From Fibrobacterota bacterium (lineage in GTDB: Bacteria; Fibrobacterota; Chitinivibrionia; Chitinivibrionales; Chitinispirillaceae): a stretch of 64,000 nt of DNA. The stretch lies in NCBI GenBank assembly GCA_023436145.1, contig JAEZKP010000035.1, forward strand, positions 1 to 64,000. The letters are read 5' to 3'. The number at the start of each line of letters is the position of its first letter. Within the stretch, counting starts at the first letter, position 1. A program made the translations under genes and the position numbers. Below, one piece after another: positions 9,677 to 18,735 of this stretch. The notes beneath the pieces are model-generated. The model was not told the DNA's origin, searched no databases, and saw only the letters and a program-made list of their open reading frames with translations.

Positions 9677-9718
9677 AACTCAATACCATAATAATTTTCT
9701 GAAATTGAAAGAAAAACA

Positions 9719-10525
9719 ATGAATACCGATTACGTTCACGGATACACTGAAAGAGAATCGATCCGGTTGGAAGACCAGGCAAATTGTCTGAACAATTTAC
9801 TTCATTATGACTCTGTTTTTCCAGCTGACTCAATTGTGCTTGAAGCCGGATGTGGAGTCGGTGCCCAAACAAAAATTGTTGCTCCGAAGAATCCTTTTAC
9901 AAAGTTCATTTCTATTGACATTTCAGACGACTCGATATTTAAGGCCAGGCAAACGCTCAAATCAAAGGCCATCAATAATGTTGAGTTCCAAACAGAAAAT
10001 ATTTTTGATTTAAAATTCCCGGATGGTTTTTTTGATCACGTGTTCATTTGTTTTGTTCTTGAACACCTTCCAAATCCCCTCGATGCTTTAAAAGCACTGA
10101 AACGGGTTTTAAAAAAAGGTGGTACTATTACTTTAATAGAGGGTGATCATGGGTCGGCATACTTCCATCCTTATAGCCCTTATGCTCAGGCCGCAATACA
10201 AGCACAGGTTACATTGCAATCACGGTGTGGTGGCAATGCCCTTATCGGAAGGCAGCTGTATCCATTACTGACAGAATCAGGATATGCAGATTGTAAAGTC
10301 TCCCCCAGAATGGTTTATGCAGACTCGAGCAAGCCTCACCTGGTTCAAGGTTTTACAATAAACACTTTTACAGCAATGATAGAAGGTGTAAAAGATCAAG
10401 TGATCAGCAGTTCGATAATTGACATCAATACTTTCGAAAAAGGTGTTCAGGATTTATACAGGACATCGCATCCTGATGGTGTCTTTTGTTATACCTTCTT
10501 TAAAGGAATTGGGTATAATTTATAA
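9719..10525 (+). CDS. SAM-dependent class I methyltransferase
   Basis: A 268-residue UbiE/Methyltransf_11-type protein. Motif I (SAM-binding glycine loop) is LEAGCGVGAQT at about 40-50. An acidic strand end (SIDISDDS) follows, then motif II/III-like segments FDHVFICFVLEHLPNP and LKRVLKKGGTITLIEGDHG. The C-terminal third forms a cap likely to select the acceptor. The substrate is not identifiable; similar proteins modify small metabolites, quinones or natural products. The start ATG has only a weak purine-rich upstream stretch (GAAAGAAAAAC). It lies 42 bases after trpS on the same strand. Confidence 0.85.
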   Translation: MNTDYVHGYTERESIRLEDQANCLNNLLHYDSVFPADSIVLEAGCGVGAQTKIVAPKNPFTKFISIDISDDSIFKARQTLKSKAINNVEFQTENIFDLKFPDGFFDHVFICFVLEHLPNPLDALKALKRVLKKGGTITLIEGDHGSAYFHPYSPYAQAAIQAQVTLQSRCGGNALIGRQLYPLLTESGYADCKVSPRMVYADSSKPHLVQGFTINTFTAMIEGVKDQVISSSIIDINTFEKGVQDLYRTSHPDGVFCYTFFKGIGYNL

Positions 10526-10977
10526 AGTGTAACTTTAAAGATGGAAAATCCAGAATGCCATAAATTCTCTTTATAATTCAGGATTCTGCGTTAAAATATT
10601 ACTTTTCAAGTGCTTCCGACTGAATGTTGTTTGACATTAGCAAGCAAAAGAGAAGTTAAGAACCTCCAATATTGCCCTTCAATTGTTGTCTCTCTTTTAC
10701 ATTTCCATGCCGGTTGATTTCAGAGCAGACCTGATAACCATCGGCAGATTTAACGAAATTAATGCACAGTTCTTTGCCCATAAACTGATTTGAACATCTA
10801 TTAAGGTGTCAGCTAAAAGAGGTAATCAGCTGGAAAAAACATGCGGCTGAAAACAATAAACTTGTACCTCAAGCATAAATTGATTACATTATGGATAGAA
10901 TATCTCTGATTAAAGGCCATCCAGTACTTCTATAACGTTTTACAGTAATGGTGAGTATATAACAGAAACAGGTCATT
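10526..10977. other. Intergenic region, nothing recognised
   Basis: 452 bases without a supported gene, strong hairpin or repeat. It precedes a small orphan gene and marks the left edge of an accessory-looking patch (10.9-13.3 kb). Confidence 0.4.
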
Positions 10978-11265
10978 ATGAGTAAACCGATGATACATGC
11001 GAAATATCCTCTTGCAGGAACCAGCCATTTTTTGGAAATAGTGATTTTTCAACCCGAACCAGATCCTGAATCAACAAATAATGACTACTGTTGTGACTGC
11101 AGAATTTCAGGCCCTGAATATGTAAAAACATTTCACGCTTATGGAATAGATCAGCTGCAATGTGTCTGGCTAGCGTTAAGACGTATAAGGGATGAAATTT
11201 CCGGGTTTGAGGAAAACACTAAATTGAAATGCGAATATTGCTATTTTCAGGAATTTGAGAAATGA
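10978..11265 (+). CDS. Small hypothetical protein (possible DUF6968-like)
   Basis: A 95-residue soluble protein with six cysteines, including CCDC near residue 38-41 and CEYC near the C-terminus. The middle GIDQLQCVWLALRRI resembles the 'G-D--QA--LAL--I' core of small DUF6968-type proteins, though this is only a by-eye likeness. AGG lies 6 bases before the ATG. The CxxC-like pairs could bind zinc. No functional call is justified. It is followed, on the opposite strand, by two further orphan ORFs. Confidence 0.6.
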   Translation: MSKPMIHAKYPLAGTSHFLEIVIFQPEPDPESTNNDYCCDCRISGPEYVKTFHAYGIDQLQCVWLALRRIRDEISGFEENTKLKCEYCYFQEFEK

Positions 11266-11307
11266 TTAGTGGTGCAAATTACGCAAAACTAATTCATTTA
11301 GATTCGA

Positions 11308-11742
11308 CTAAAATATACCCTTGTTTCTCCATGAATAGCTCATACTAATTCGCAAAGATAAATCATACAGGTTAAACATTGCTGTCAATTTGTCATTACC
11401 AATACCATTCAAAAACAAACCTGCCGCACCAGATGATGAATAATTCTGAAGAATAAATTTATTAAATTCAACATTACTATATGATGTCTCATTTGTTCTA
11501 AAATAAGAATGCAGATAATTCATAAAAGAACATAAATCAATCAGATATGCAACCATCTGTATATCGTAGCTATCTTCTGGTTCAATAATGAAATTTGTTT
11601 TAAAATCAATCTTTACAAATTGATCAATTATAATCGATCGCTCAAATGTAATTTCTGTGTAAAAAACCTGTCCTGCTTGGTTACTAAAAACTTCGAAACC
11701 ACATTGAATAGTGGATGCCATACATGGTGCACTAACTGTCAT
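11308..11742 (-). CDS. Hypothetical protein, orphan
   Basis: A 144-residue protein with no recognisable family. It has a predicted mixed alpha/beta composition, no signal peptide and no membrane segment. TGCAGG sits directly before the ATG. It starts 12 bases after the stop of the 64-codon ORF upstream on the same strand, so the two probably form an operon or represent one disrupted gene. AT-rich codon use and lack of recognisable homology suggest horizontally acquired DNA. Confidence 0.5.
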   Translation of the reverse strand: MTVSAPCMASTIQCGFEVFSNQAGQVFYTEITFERSIIIDQFVKIDFKTNFIIEPEDSYDIQMVAYLIDLCSFMNYLHSYFRTNETSYSNVEFNKFILQNYSSSGAAGLFLNGIGNDKLTAMFNLYDLSLRISMSYSWRNKGIF

Positions 11743-11754
11743 TCCTGCAACTCT

Positions 11755-11949
11755 TTAAATAGAGGCGTTCCAATCTAAATAATCATAATCATTAGGGTCA
11801 CCTGCAACCATATCAATAAAAAAATCCGATATCTCATATTCAACCGGTGAAATTTTTACAGCCTTGAATTTCACCACTCCTTCAGGTGCTGAATGATAAA
11901 TGAAGGTTATCAGGATACATTCTTGATCTTTACCACTATAATATATCAA
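11755..11949 (-). CDS. Small hypothetical protein, TTG start, possibly truncated
   Basis: A 64-codon ORF starting at TTG, with a GGGAG motif about 15 bases upstream, too far for a strong site. It has protein-like composition (an IYHSAPEGVVKFKAVKI strand region, then an acidic AGDPNDYDYLDW tail). An in-frame stop four codons before the TTG excludes a longer form. It could be a real small partner of the 144-residue protein or the remnant of a longer gene. Low confidence. Confidence 0.35.
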   Translation of the reverse strand: MIYYSGKDQECILITFIYHSAPEGVVKFKAVKISPVEYEISDFFIDMVAGDPNDYDYLDWNASI

Positions 11950-12025
11950 ATGGTCTTTTTATTGCTCCCATATTTTAACACATATTTCGGATGGAGTAAT
12001 AATTCAGTAAAATCCAACGCAGAGT

Positions 12026-13285
12026 ATGAAAAAGATGGCTCAACCTCCCAAAACCCGACTTCCCGACAGCACCCCAGCACTCCTTTATTATGGATACGAC
12101 TTCATCTCCCGGACATGTGACCACTTTCAAAGCGATATATTTCAAACCAGGATTCTACTAAAACCCTATTACTGCTTACGTGGAGAAGAGGCCGCTAAGA
12201 TGTTTTATGACCCCAATCGTTTCATTCGACATGGGGCCATGCCTATGCGTGTACTAAAAACTCTTACGGGTCAAAATGGAGTTCAATCCCTGGATGATCA
12301 AGCACACCGGCACCGGAAGCAAATGTTTTTATCACTACTGTCACCTGATAAAATTAATGGATTAATAGATCTTGCCACTGCCCAATGGCACAGGTCTGCC
12401 AAACAGTGGCAAAACATGGAAAAAGTAATTTTATTTAACGAAATGGAAGAGATCCTTTGCAGGGTTGTATGCAAATGGGCCGATATTAGAATCACAAATG
12501 ATCGGGAATTAAAGAAACGGACCCGCGATTTCAGCACGATGATTGACGGATCAGGTGGATTCGGTCCTCGATACTGGCGAGCAAGAATCGGGCGTATACG
12601 CACTGAAAAATGGTTAAGTCATCAAATTATGCAGGTACGTGCCGGAAAAATCAAAGCATCCCAGCAGAGTGCGCTCCAGGTGGTTTCACTTTTTTGCGAT
12701 ATCGACAAAACAGAACCTTCGGCCAGGGTGGCAGCTGTTGAATTAATAAACATACTGCGGCCCACCATCGCAGTCGCCCGATATATCACTTTTGCAGCTG
12801 TGGCACTACACCAATTTCCGCAATATAAGGAAAAAATACAAGACAAAAAAGATAAATTCATAGAGTTTTTTGTACACGAAGTTCGAAGGTTCTACCCATT
12901 TTTTCCATTTATCATTGCCAGAGTACGTGAGGAATTTGAATGGAAAGGATACCGTTTTCCCAAAGGAATGAATGTGATACTGGATTTCTACGGCACCAAC
13001 CATGATCCCCGGATTTGGAAAAACCCGGAAATCTTTAATCCGCAAAGATTTGCGACCTGGGATAAAAGTGCTTTTAATTTCATACCTCAAGGAGGTGGTA
13101 ATCATGAAATTACTCACCGCTGCCCGGGCGAATGGGTCACTATCGGGTTAATGAAAGCCGCTGTAAATTTTCTGGTAAATTCTATAGATTATCGGGTTCC
13201 GCAACAAAACCTGCAGATAAACCATTCTAGAATACCTGCTATTCCTAAGAGCCGTTTTATTATGAGTTGTGTAAAATTAAGGTAA
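12026..13285 (+). CDS. Cytochrome P450 of the CYP152 peroxygenase type (fatty-acid hydroxylase/decarboxylase)
   Basis: A 419-residue soluble P450. The heme-ligand loop is FIPQGGGNHEITHRCPGEW with C366 as thiolate ligand, and the ExxR motif is E285-VR-R288. The I-helix lacks the usual acid-alcohol pair and instead reads NILRPTIAV, with R245-P246 at the position where CYP152 peroxygenases (P450-BSbeta, SPalpha, OleT) use Arg-Pro to bind the fatty-acid carboxylate. Members of that family use hydrogen peroxide directly, without a reductase, to alpha- or beta-hydroxylate or decarboxylate fatty acids. No ferredoxin or reductase gene is nearby, which fits. The product outcome cannot be predicted from sequence alone. 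It stands alone among orphan genes. Confidence 0.9.
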   Translation: MKKMAQPPKTRLPDSTPALLYYGYDFISRTCDHFQSDIFQTRILLKPYYCLRGEEAAKMFYDPNRFIRHGAMPMRVLKTLTGQNGVQSLDDQAHRHRKQMFLSLLSPDKINGLIDLATAQWHRSAKQWQNMEKVILFNEMEEILCRVVCKWADIRITNDRELKKRTRDFSTMIDGSGGFGPRYWRARIGRIRTEKWLSHQIMQVRAGKIKASQQSALQVVSLFCDIDKTEPSARVAAVELINILRPTIAVARYITFAAVALHQFPQYKEKIQDKKDKFIEFFVHEVRRFYPFFPFIIARVREEFEWKGYRFPKGMNVILDFYGTNHDPRIWKNPEIFNPQRFATWDKSAFNFIPQGGGNHEITHRCPGEWVTIGLMKAAVNFLVNSIDYRVPQQNLQINHSRIPAIPKSRFIMSCVKLR

Positions 13286-13419
13286 TTTGCAACTTTAGAT
13301 TGCTTCTTCTGTATGGATTCTGATTCCCATACATAATCCACACTCAATATTATTTTACACTGGTTATTATCTTCGATTATAATTAATTTACATAAAATTA
13401 CTGCTCAAGAAAGCAGGTT

Positions 13420-13896
13420 ATGATGAGCAAAAACGATTTGAGACCTCTGGCACTGACTTTTGCAGCAAGTGGTATCTGGGACACAGTTGCCGGGATAATT
13501 TATCTCACCGCGATCGGAACAGGCAGATCGATCGAAAATCCGCCGGTTCATCATTTCTACAGTGTGTTTCTGGCATCCTTTTTTTTCTGCTTTGCTTATC
13601 TGCAGTTTATGTCTGCAATCAATATCAGACGTTATGCTTTCAATGTGGGTTGTCTTATTGTCGGCAGAGTTTTCTATGTGATACAATTATATGGTTATAT
13701 GATATTCATTAAAGAATTCCCTTCCACTTTCTGGTTTACCGGTATCGTTGATACATCATTTGTGCTGCTTTACTTTATATTTGCTTTTCACGGAAAACTT
13801 AAAATCAGGGATCTGTTTTTGCCTGATTTTGCAAAAAGCAATGAAAATAAGACTGGAAACTCAATACAAACCTCAACTGAACCTATACAGCCCTGA
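13420..13896 (+). CDS. Hypothetical four-helix membrane protein
   Basis: A 158-residue protein with four hydrophobic segments (about 8-30, 45-65, 75-98 and 105-128) and a basic, polar C-terminal tail. No family is recognised. Two adjacent ATG codons are possible starts; GCAGG is better spaced from the second (13423). It is encoded alone, converging with the DUF748-like gene. Confidence 0.65.
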   Translation: MMSKNDLRPLALTFAASGIWDTVAGIIYLTAIGTGRSIENPPVHHFYSVFLASFFFCFAYLQFMSAINIRRYAFNVGCLIVGRVFYVIQLYGYMIFIKEFPSTFWFTGIVDTSFVLLYFIFAFHGKLKIRDLFLPDFAKSNENKTGNSIQTSTEPIQP

Positions 13897-13919
13897 TCAT
13901 CATAATTTAACACTATAGT

Positions 13920-14969
13920 TTACTTCCCTCCAGGTACATTACCCATTATAGGAATAATAGCATTAACCAGTGCCTGTTGTAACAGCTGTAAGACTGTTAA
14001 GAGGACATCGGGTTTTGTACCTCTTACTCTGATATTTACAGGTATTCTGGTAACAATCCGGTCCTCCTTATTTTCAATGACTTCTCCTACCAGACCAGCA
14101 ACCCCATCTTTCAATCGTTCCATTATATCTATATCATTATCCGGATCAAGAAATTTTATATTCTGGTAAATCGTTTCGACAAAACCTCTGACAGATCCCT
14201 GCTCAGCGTTTAAATTCATGTCAATAGTCAAAGTGCCACTTTCCGGGGTGATTCCGGCTGCTTCTTTCAGGAAATCATTCATCTTTACAAGTTCGATTCC
14301 GGTTATATTGCATATCAAATTAAAATTGAGATTTTCAGCTACAGGAGCGAGTTTCAATTTCAGAGACAGTTTTCCGCTTTCCAGAACAATTGCGGTAAAA
14401 TTGGCAGACGCAAAGAGATTATCTGAAAGTTTCAGGGTATTGGTCAGATTCCGGATTTCACCATTAATTTCGGTAATATCAATTTCCAGTGGTGCAGGTT
14501 GTGTTTCGTCCCGCATTCTGAATTCTCCATCAGTAATTGTGATCAAATCCACCTGAATCGGGAAAAAGTCTCTAAAACTCCGGGATATAGGGGGTCCTTC
14601 AGGCGGTTCTTTTTCTTCAGGTTTGGATTTGTTAATTATACGGATTTCGGGTTTTCTGATATTTATATTCCCCGATATAACTCCTGAGAACAACGCGCCC
14701 CAATCCAGGTTAAAACCAGTAGCTCTGATATTCAATGCAGGTATTTCTGTGGCATCACCGGCGAAACTCAGTTTAATATCCCCTATCGAATAGAGTCCCG
14801 CAAAAGGATTGATACCAACCTTTCCGACACTTCCGGACACCTTCTCTGTTTTATCTATTTTATTATTTATATAACTGCGGATACCAGATTCCAAAGAGAA
14901 CCACGAAACAACGAGTGCAGCTATCACCAGTAAAAAAATTACCAGAAATGTTCTCTTTTTACTTTTCAT
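13920..14969 (-). CDS. DUF748/AsmA-like envelope protein
   Basis: A 349-residue protein with an N-terminal membrane anchor (residues 7-27) and a long periplasmic region rich in short beta strands. The blocks ISGNINIRKPEIRI and ITDGEFRMRDET-PAPLEIDITEINGEI are the signature of DUF748/AsmA-type proteins. Related repeating-beta-groove proteins are linked to outer-membrane lipid transport or envelope integrity; here the function is inferred from the family only. The KPEEKEPPEGPP segment is a proline/glutamate linker. The C-terminal domain (about 290-335) resembles the closing DUF748 segment. Confidence 0.7.
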   Translation of the reverse strand: MKSKKRTFLVIFLLVIAALVVSWFSLESGIRSYINNKIDKTEKVSGSVGKVGINPFAGLYSIGDIKLSFAGDATEIPALNIRATGFNLDWGALFSGVISGNINIRKPEIRIINKSKPEEKEPPEGPPISRSFRDFFPIQVDLITITDGEFRMRDETQPAPLEIDITEINGEIRNLTNTLKLSDNLFASANFTAIVLESGKLSLKLKLAPVAENLNFNLICNITGIELVKMNDFLKEAAGITPESGTLTIDMNLNAEQGSVRGFVETIYQNIKFLDPDNDIDIMERLKDGVAGLVGEVIENKEDRIVTRIPVNIRVRGTKPDVLLTVLQLLQQALVNAIIPIMGNVPGGK

Positions 14970-15324
14970 TTTAGGCTCTCTGGATCAGTTTTTTGCAGAA
15001 AGTTTATACAGGGCATCAAATTGGAATGAAATTATTGATCATCGAAAAGTTCTATAACAATGGAAACACCCGTTTGATAAAGACTGCATCAAAACTAATG
15101 CCATCTTTTTTATAATCATCAACAGTAAAATTCGAGGTTTTAATTCCTGAAATGAATTTTCGAGTAGCACGATGTATTAAAGATGATTGGATAACTCTTA
15201 AAGCAGGGGTTTAGCGATTTCCAGAATCGATTCAAAATAAGTGAATACCTGAAAAGCTTGTAAGTAGTAGAAACAGGCCACCGCTGTAATGGTTGTGGCT
15301 TGTCTCATATTAGATTCTTCAAAT
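14970..15324. other. Intergenic region with a hairpin
   Basis: No gene is supported. A hairpin at 15273-15303 is listed separately. The remainder is AT-rich without repeats that I recognise. Confidence 0.4.
15273..15303 (-). terminator. Possible terminator downstream of the DUF502 gene
   Basis: ACAGGCCAC (15273-15281) pairs with GTGGCTTGT (15295-15303), with one G-U on the minus strand, followed on that strand by a short T run. The 13-base loop and short T-tract make it weak. It lies just after the DUF502 stop. Confidence 0.4.
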
Positions 15325-15963
15325 TTACATCTCGATATCAGGTGAGCTGTTTTTCACCATTCCACCAGTCAATATCATCTTAATGGCATCCTCAACTGGT
15401 ATATCCAGTTTTCTTATCTTGTCTTCCGGGATTACTGCCAGAAAACCACTGGTGGGATTGGGAGTAGTTGGAATAAACACAGTATAGGATTTTAAATGCC
15501 CCATTTTTTTAAAAGCTTCCCCCACCTCTCCGGTATTAAAAGCTACAGCCCAGATACCCGGAGAAGGGTACTGAACCAATACCGGCTCAGTAAAGAATTG
15601 GCGGTTTCCGGAACGGAAGATCTCTGCGACCTGTTTTGTAGCATTGTATATTCTGTTAAGGCCAGGCAACTTTTCGAAAAAGCTATCTATCATTGTCAGA
15701 ATTTTTGAACCGATCACAGTTCTTACAAATATCCCAAAAAACATAATTGCAAAAAATACGATCGCCACAGAGATACACTCGATGGTAATACGCAGAACAC
15801 CGATATCACTTATGAAACCCGGCAGAAGCTTAAGTACCCGGTCTGTAAACCCGCTTACAAATGACATCAGAAGAAACACCACATAACCGGTGACTATCAA
15901 TGGTAAAAGAGCCAGAAGTCCCTGAATAAAGTGAGTGATATTTTTTTTGAGAAAGCGATTCAT
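15325..15963 (-). CDS. DUF502 family membrane protein
   Basis: A 212-residue inner-membrane protein with two hydrophobic segments (about 12-35 and 55-80) and the conserved DUF502 core (IPGLNRIYNATKQVAE-like region, EPVLVQYPSPGIWAVAFNTG, VFIPTTPNPTSGFLAVIPE). The family is widespread in bacteria and plants; no biochemical role is firmly assigned. It is followed on the same strand by unrelated genes and preceded by the CaCA exchanger, 85 bases away, so a loose operon is possible. Confidence 0.88.
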   Translation of the reverse strand: MNRFLKKNITHFIQGLLALLPLIVTGYVVFLLMSFVSGFTDRVLKLLPGFISDIGVLRITIECISVAIVFFAIMFFGIFVRTVIGSKILTMIDSFFEKLPGLNRIYNATKQVAEIFRSGNRQFFTEPVLVQYPSPGIWAVAFNTGEVGEAFKKMGHLKSYTVFIPTTPNPTSGFLAVIPEDKIRKLDIPVEDAIKMILTGGMVKNSSPDIEM

Positions 15964-16048
15964 TGTCCTCAGCTATCCTTTAGGTTAGTTAATTGCAAAA
16001 TTCTCAATTATCTGTTTCCGGCTCAATTACCAGAAACTGTAAAAGTGT

Positions 16049-16993
16049 TCAGGGCCACAGATAGTACATGTATCCTCCGTAAACTAGGATAAGCAGCAGG
16101 CCTTCTATTCTGTTAAGTACGAATCCGGTTCTCATGAAGGGCATCAGAAGGACTGTCGTTCCCAGCATGAAATAAAGGCTTATCTGACTGACTCCGGCTG
16201 CGCTAAGTGGACTTATCAGACTACTGGTTCCCAAGATTGCCAGGATATTGAAAATATTGGAACCGATAATATTGCCGATGGCAATGTCTTCCTCTTTTTT
16301 TAAGGCTGCGATAACCGATGTAGCCAGTTCAGGCAAACTGGTTCCTACAGCAACGATGGTAAGTCCGATAACCGCTTCACTCACTCCAATGATTCTGGCC
16401 AGTTCAACTGCTCCATTAACAAAAAAGCGGGAACCCACAATCAGAAGCCCCAATCCACTGATCACAAAGATAATATCCAGAACAGCACTCACCTTTTTTT
16501 CCGGTATTATCTGTTCCACCGGAAAATCCACCTTTGTTTCTCCTGCTCTCCGTGCAGAGATAATTGTAAACACGATATAGGCAATTATTCCGATAAAAAG
16601 AACTAAGCCTTCAATCCTGCTTACCGAATGATCATAAAGAACAGCCAGCAGCAACACCGATGCGGCCAGCATGACCGGAGTATCCACCCTGAGCACATTC
16701 AAATGCACCTTCATGGGTCGGACAATAGCTGATATTCCCAAAATTACTGCTATATTAAAGATATTGGAACCCACCACATTACCTACAGCAATATCACCCA
16801 GTCCATCCAAACCGGCTTTAATGCTGACCACCAGCTCAGGTGCACTGGTACCTAATGCCACAATTGTCAATCCGGCAACCAGTGCCGATACGCCGCATCG
16901 CAAAGCCAGATTTGCACTTCCTTTGACCAGCAATTCAGCTCCGAAATATAGAAAAACCATCCCCACTACCAAAAAGATAATCATCATAAGCAT
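16049..16993 (-). CDS. CaCA-family sodium/calcium exchanger (YrbG-like)
   Basis: A 314-residue polytopic membrane protein with the two inverted alpha-repeats of the Ca2+:cation antiporter family: GTSAPELVVS (about 48-57) followed by GNVVGSNIFN, and GTSLPELATS (about 217) followed by GNIIGSNIFN. These segments form the ion-binding sites; the family exchanges Na+ or H+ for Ca2+. Each half has about five helices. AGGAG lies five bases before the ATG, fixing the start. The central acidic loop that carries regulatory domains in eukaryotic homologues is absent, as usual in bacteria. Confidence 0.92.
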   Translation of the reverse strand: MLMMIIFLVVGMVFLYFGAELLVKGSANLALRCGVSALVAGLTIVALGTSAPELVVSIKAGLDGLGDIAVGNVVGSNIFNIAVILGISAIVRPMKVHLNVLRVDTPVMLAASVLLLAVLYDHSVSRIEGLVLFIGIIAYIVFTIISARRAGETKVDFPVEQIIPEKKVSAVLDIIFVISGLGLLIVGSRFFVNGAVELARIIGVSEAVIGLTIVAVGTSLPELATSVIAALKKEEDIAIGNIIGSNIFNILAILGTSSLISPLSAAGVSQISLYFMLGTTVLLMPFMRTGFVLNRIEGLLLILVYGGYMYYLWP

Positions 16994-17084
16994 AAATTCT
17001 CCTTTTTAATGGCAAAGCCAATATTGCCTTAATAATAACCGGCACGACTAACTATCTGATACACCAGAACTAATTGAAAATAAA

Positions 17085-18011
17085 TCACAAAAAACACTCA
17101 AACCTGTAAATATTACAAGAAAAACCATTTTTATTGCTGTTTTTCTTTACATAAGCAACCAGTTCGTTTTCAGTACCTGTTTCTTCAAGGTCAATAATGA
17201 CCCAGAAAATTAACCCGCTATTCTGACTTCTGTCTATGGTTAGCACTTCGGTCAGGATTTTTCTGGTAAAAGAATCCAGATATTCGTTACCACTGATCAT
17301 GATCGCCAAAGGCATCTGCAGTTGAAGAACTTCATTCCGGAGAAGATTAAAAAATTCGCTGCCGATTTTATCAGACAAATCACTGCTGCCGGAACAATCA
17401 ACTATTTTTTTCAACAAGCCTGCATTGTTTATCAGACGACTCCGTTTAATGCACCTGTAGACGAGTAATCCGGTAAGACCAGAAATACACCAGCTTATAA
17501 GGAATCCTTTGCTTTGCAATATTTCTACAGCTTGATTAAAAAAAGAATCTTCTTTTATATTTCCACCGGAAAAAACTAAAAGAGTTACACACAGAATAAA
17601 ACAAACCAATAGTATTAAAGCCGGCCAGACCAGATCAGGCCACCTGGCTTGATTAATGATTCCTGCTTTCTTAGCAGCATTAACAATATTGAAAGGTTTG
17701 AGAAATTTAAAGATTTCCGGTTTATTATCCAGGAATTGTCGTCCGTGAAAAGACAACAGATTCCAGTTAACATCTGTATTATTTAATGCGTTTTCAACCG
17801 CTATTTCCAGATCATCGCTTTTATCGGACTGGCTGATAACCATCACATCATGCTGTAGATAGTCAACTACCTTACTTTTCTGATAAGATTGTATCCTACG
17901 GGATATTTCAGTTTTTAATGTAGTTTTGGTTCCGTTCTGATTCAGTTGTATATCATTAAAACCTGATTTCGTATCAATGTCTTTTCTGGAAATGTCTTTA
18001 TCTTTATTCAT
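17085..18011 (-). CDS. Hypothetical two-helix membrane protein
   Basis: A 308-residue orphan. A polar N-terminal cytoplasmic part (1-125) precedes two transmembrane helices (about 127-150 and 168-190), then a C-terminal soluble domain with strands LAIMISGNEYLDSF and LIFWVIIDLE that resembles a Rossmann-like fold without a P-loop. The C-terminus stops abruptly after YRFECFL. The start is well supported by GGAG seven bases upstream. No family or partner is recognised. Confidence 0.6.
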   Translation of the reverse strand: MNKDKDISRKDIDTKSGFNDIQLNQNGTKTTLKTEISRRIQSYQKSKVVDYLQHDVMVISQSDKSDDLEIAVENALNNTDVNWNLLSFHGRQFLDNKPEIFKFLKPFNIVNAAKKAGIINQARWPDLVWPALILLVCFILCVTLLVFSGGNIKEDSFFNQAVEILQSKGFLISWCISGLTGLLVYRCIKRSRLINNAGLLKKIVDCSGSSDLSDKIGSEFFNLLRNEVLQLQMPLAIMISGNEYLDSFTRKILTEVLTIDRSQNSGLIFWVIIDLEETGTENELVAYVKKNSNKNGFSCNIYRFECFL

Positions 18012-18143
18012 TATTCAGCTCCTGTATTTTGGCTATATTAAACTATCACAAGATAGATTCAATCCACCCATGAGACCATAAATGTACTTTGAACTATACC
18101 TTACATAGTTTTAATGTACAGTACAAAGAAAAAGGAGCTGTTA

Positions 18144-18515
18144 CTAAATTCTGAGGGGAAAAATAGGTAAACGGGCTGCCACCTCTGTCTGTCGAAAATC
18201 GGATTTGGGGAAATGTGGCAGAAAAGTCAGATTCAGCAGATTTGTAAGCGAACGAATACAGAACACAGGTTTTCGTATGGTTCTATAACGATTTACCTGT
18301 TTGGAGGGTGCCAGGAAATCAGAATCCCTAAATGAGAGTTTCTCCAGAATAGCATTGCTACTGTGAGAATCATGCTTTGAAGAGTAAATAAGACATTCAG
18401 AACCATCACCATCACTTTTCACCTTGAAATCATCAGAAGGTGAATTTAATGATCCGAACAAACCGAAATAAGCCAGTAGTATCAGATATATAAGAAAAAA
18501 TGGCCCTGATTTCAT
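18144..18515 (-). CDS. Small hypothetical protein with N-terminal hydrophobic segment
   Basis: A 123-residue ORF with a possible signal anchor (residues 4-22) and a Ser/Arg-rich remainder. There is no clear ribosome binding site before the ATG and no recognised family. It lies upstream of the two-helix protein on the same strand and could be spurious. Confidence 0.35.
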   Translation of the reverse strand: MKSGPFFLIYLILLAYFGLFGSLNSPSDDFKVKSDGDGSECLIYSSKHDSHSSNAILEKLSFRDSDFLAPSKQVNRYRTIRKPVFCIRSLTNLLNLTFLPHFPKSDFRQTEVAARLPIFPLRI

Positions 18516-18735
18516 ATCAAATTTCTGTAACAGGTGAGTTCCTAATACGCACAGCAGAATATATATATTGTGTAACCTGTTTTTACTACTACTCTAAAGG
18601 GTTAATCTGGTCTGGAGCTGTTCTCCCAATGAGTTGTCCTGGGGCAGATTAATCAGATATATTTTTCCAGAAGAACTTTTACACTAAATTCTACATCGAA
18701 AACCATAATAACCGGTGTTACCAGGTTAGTAACAA

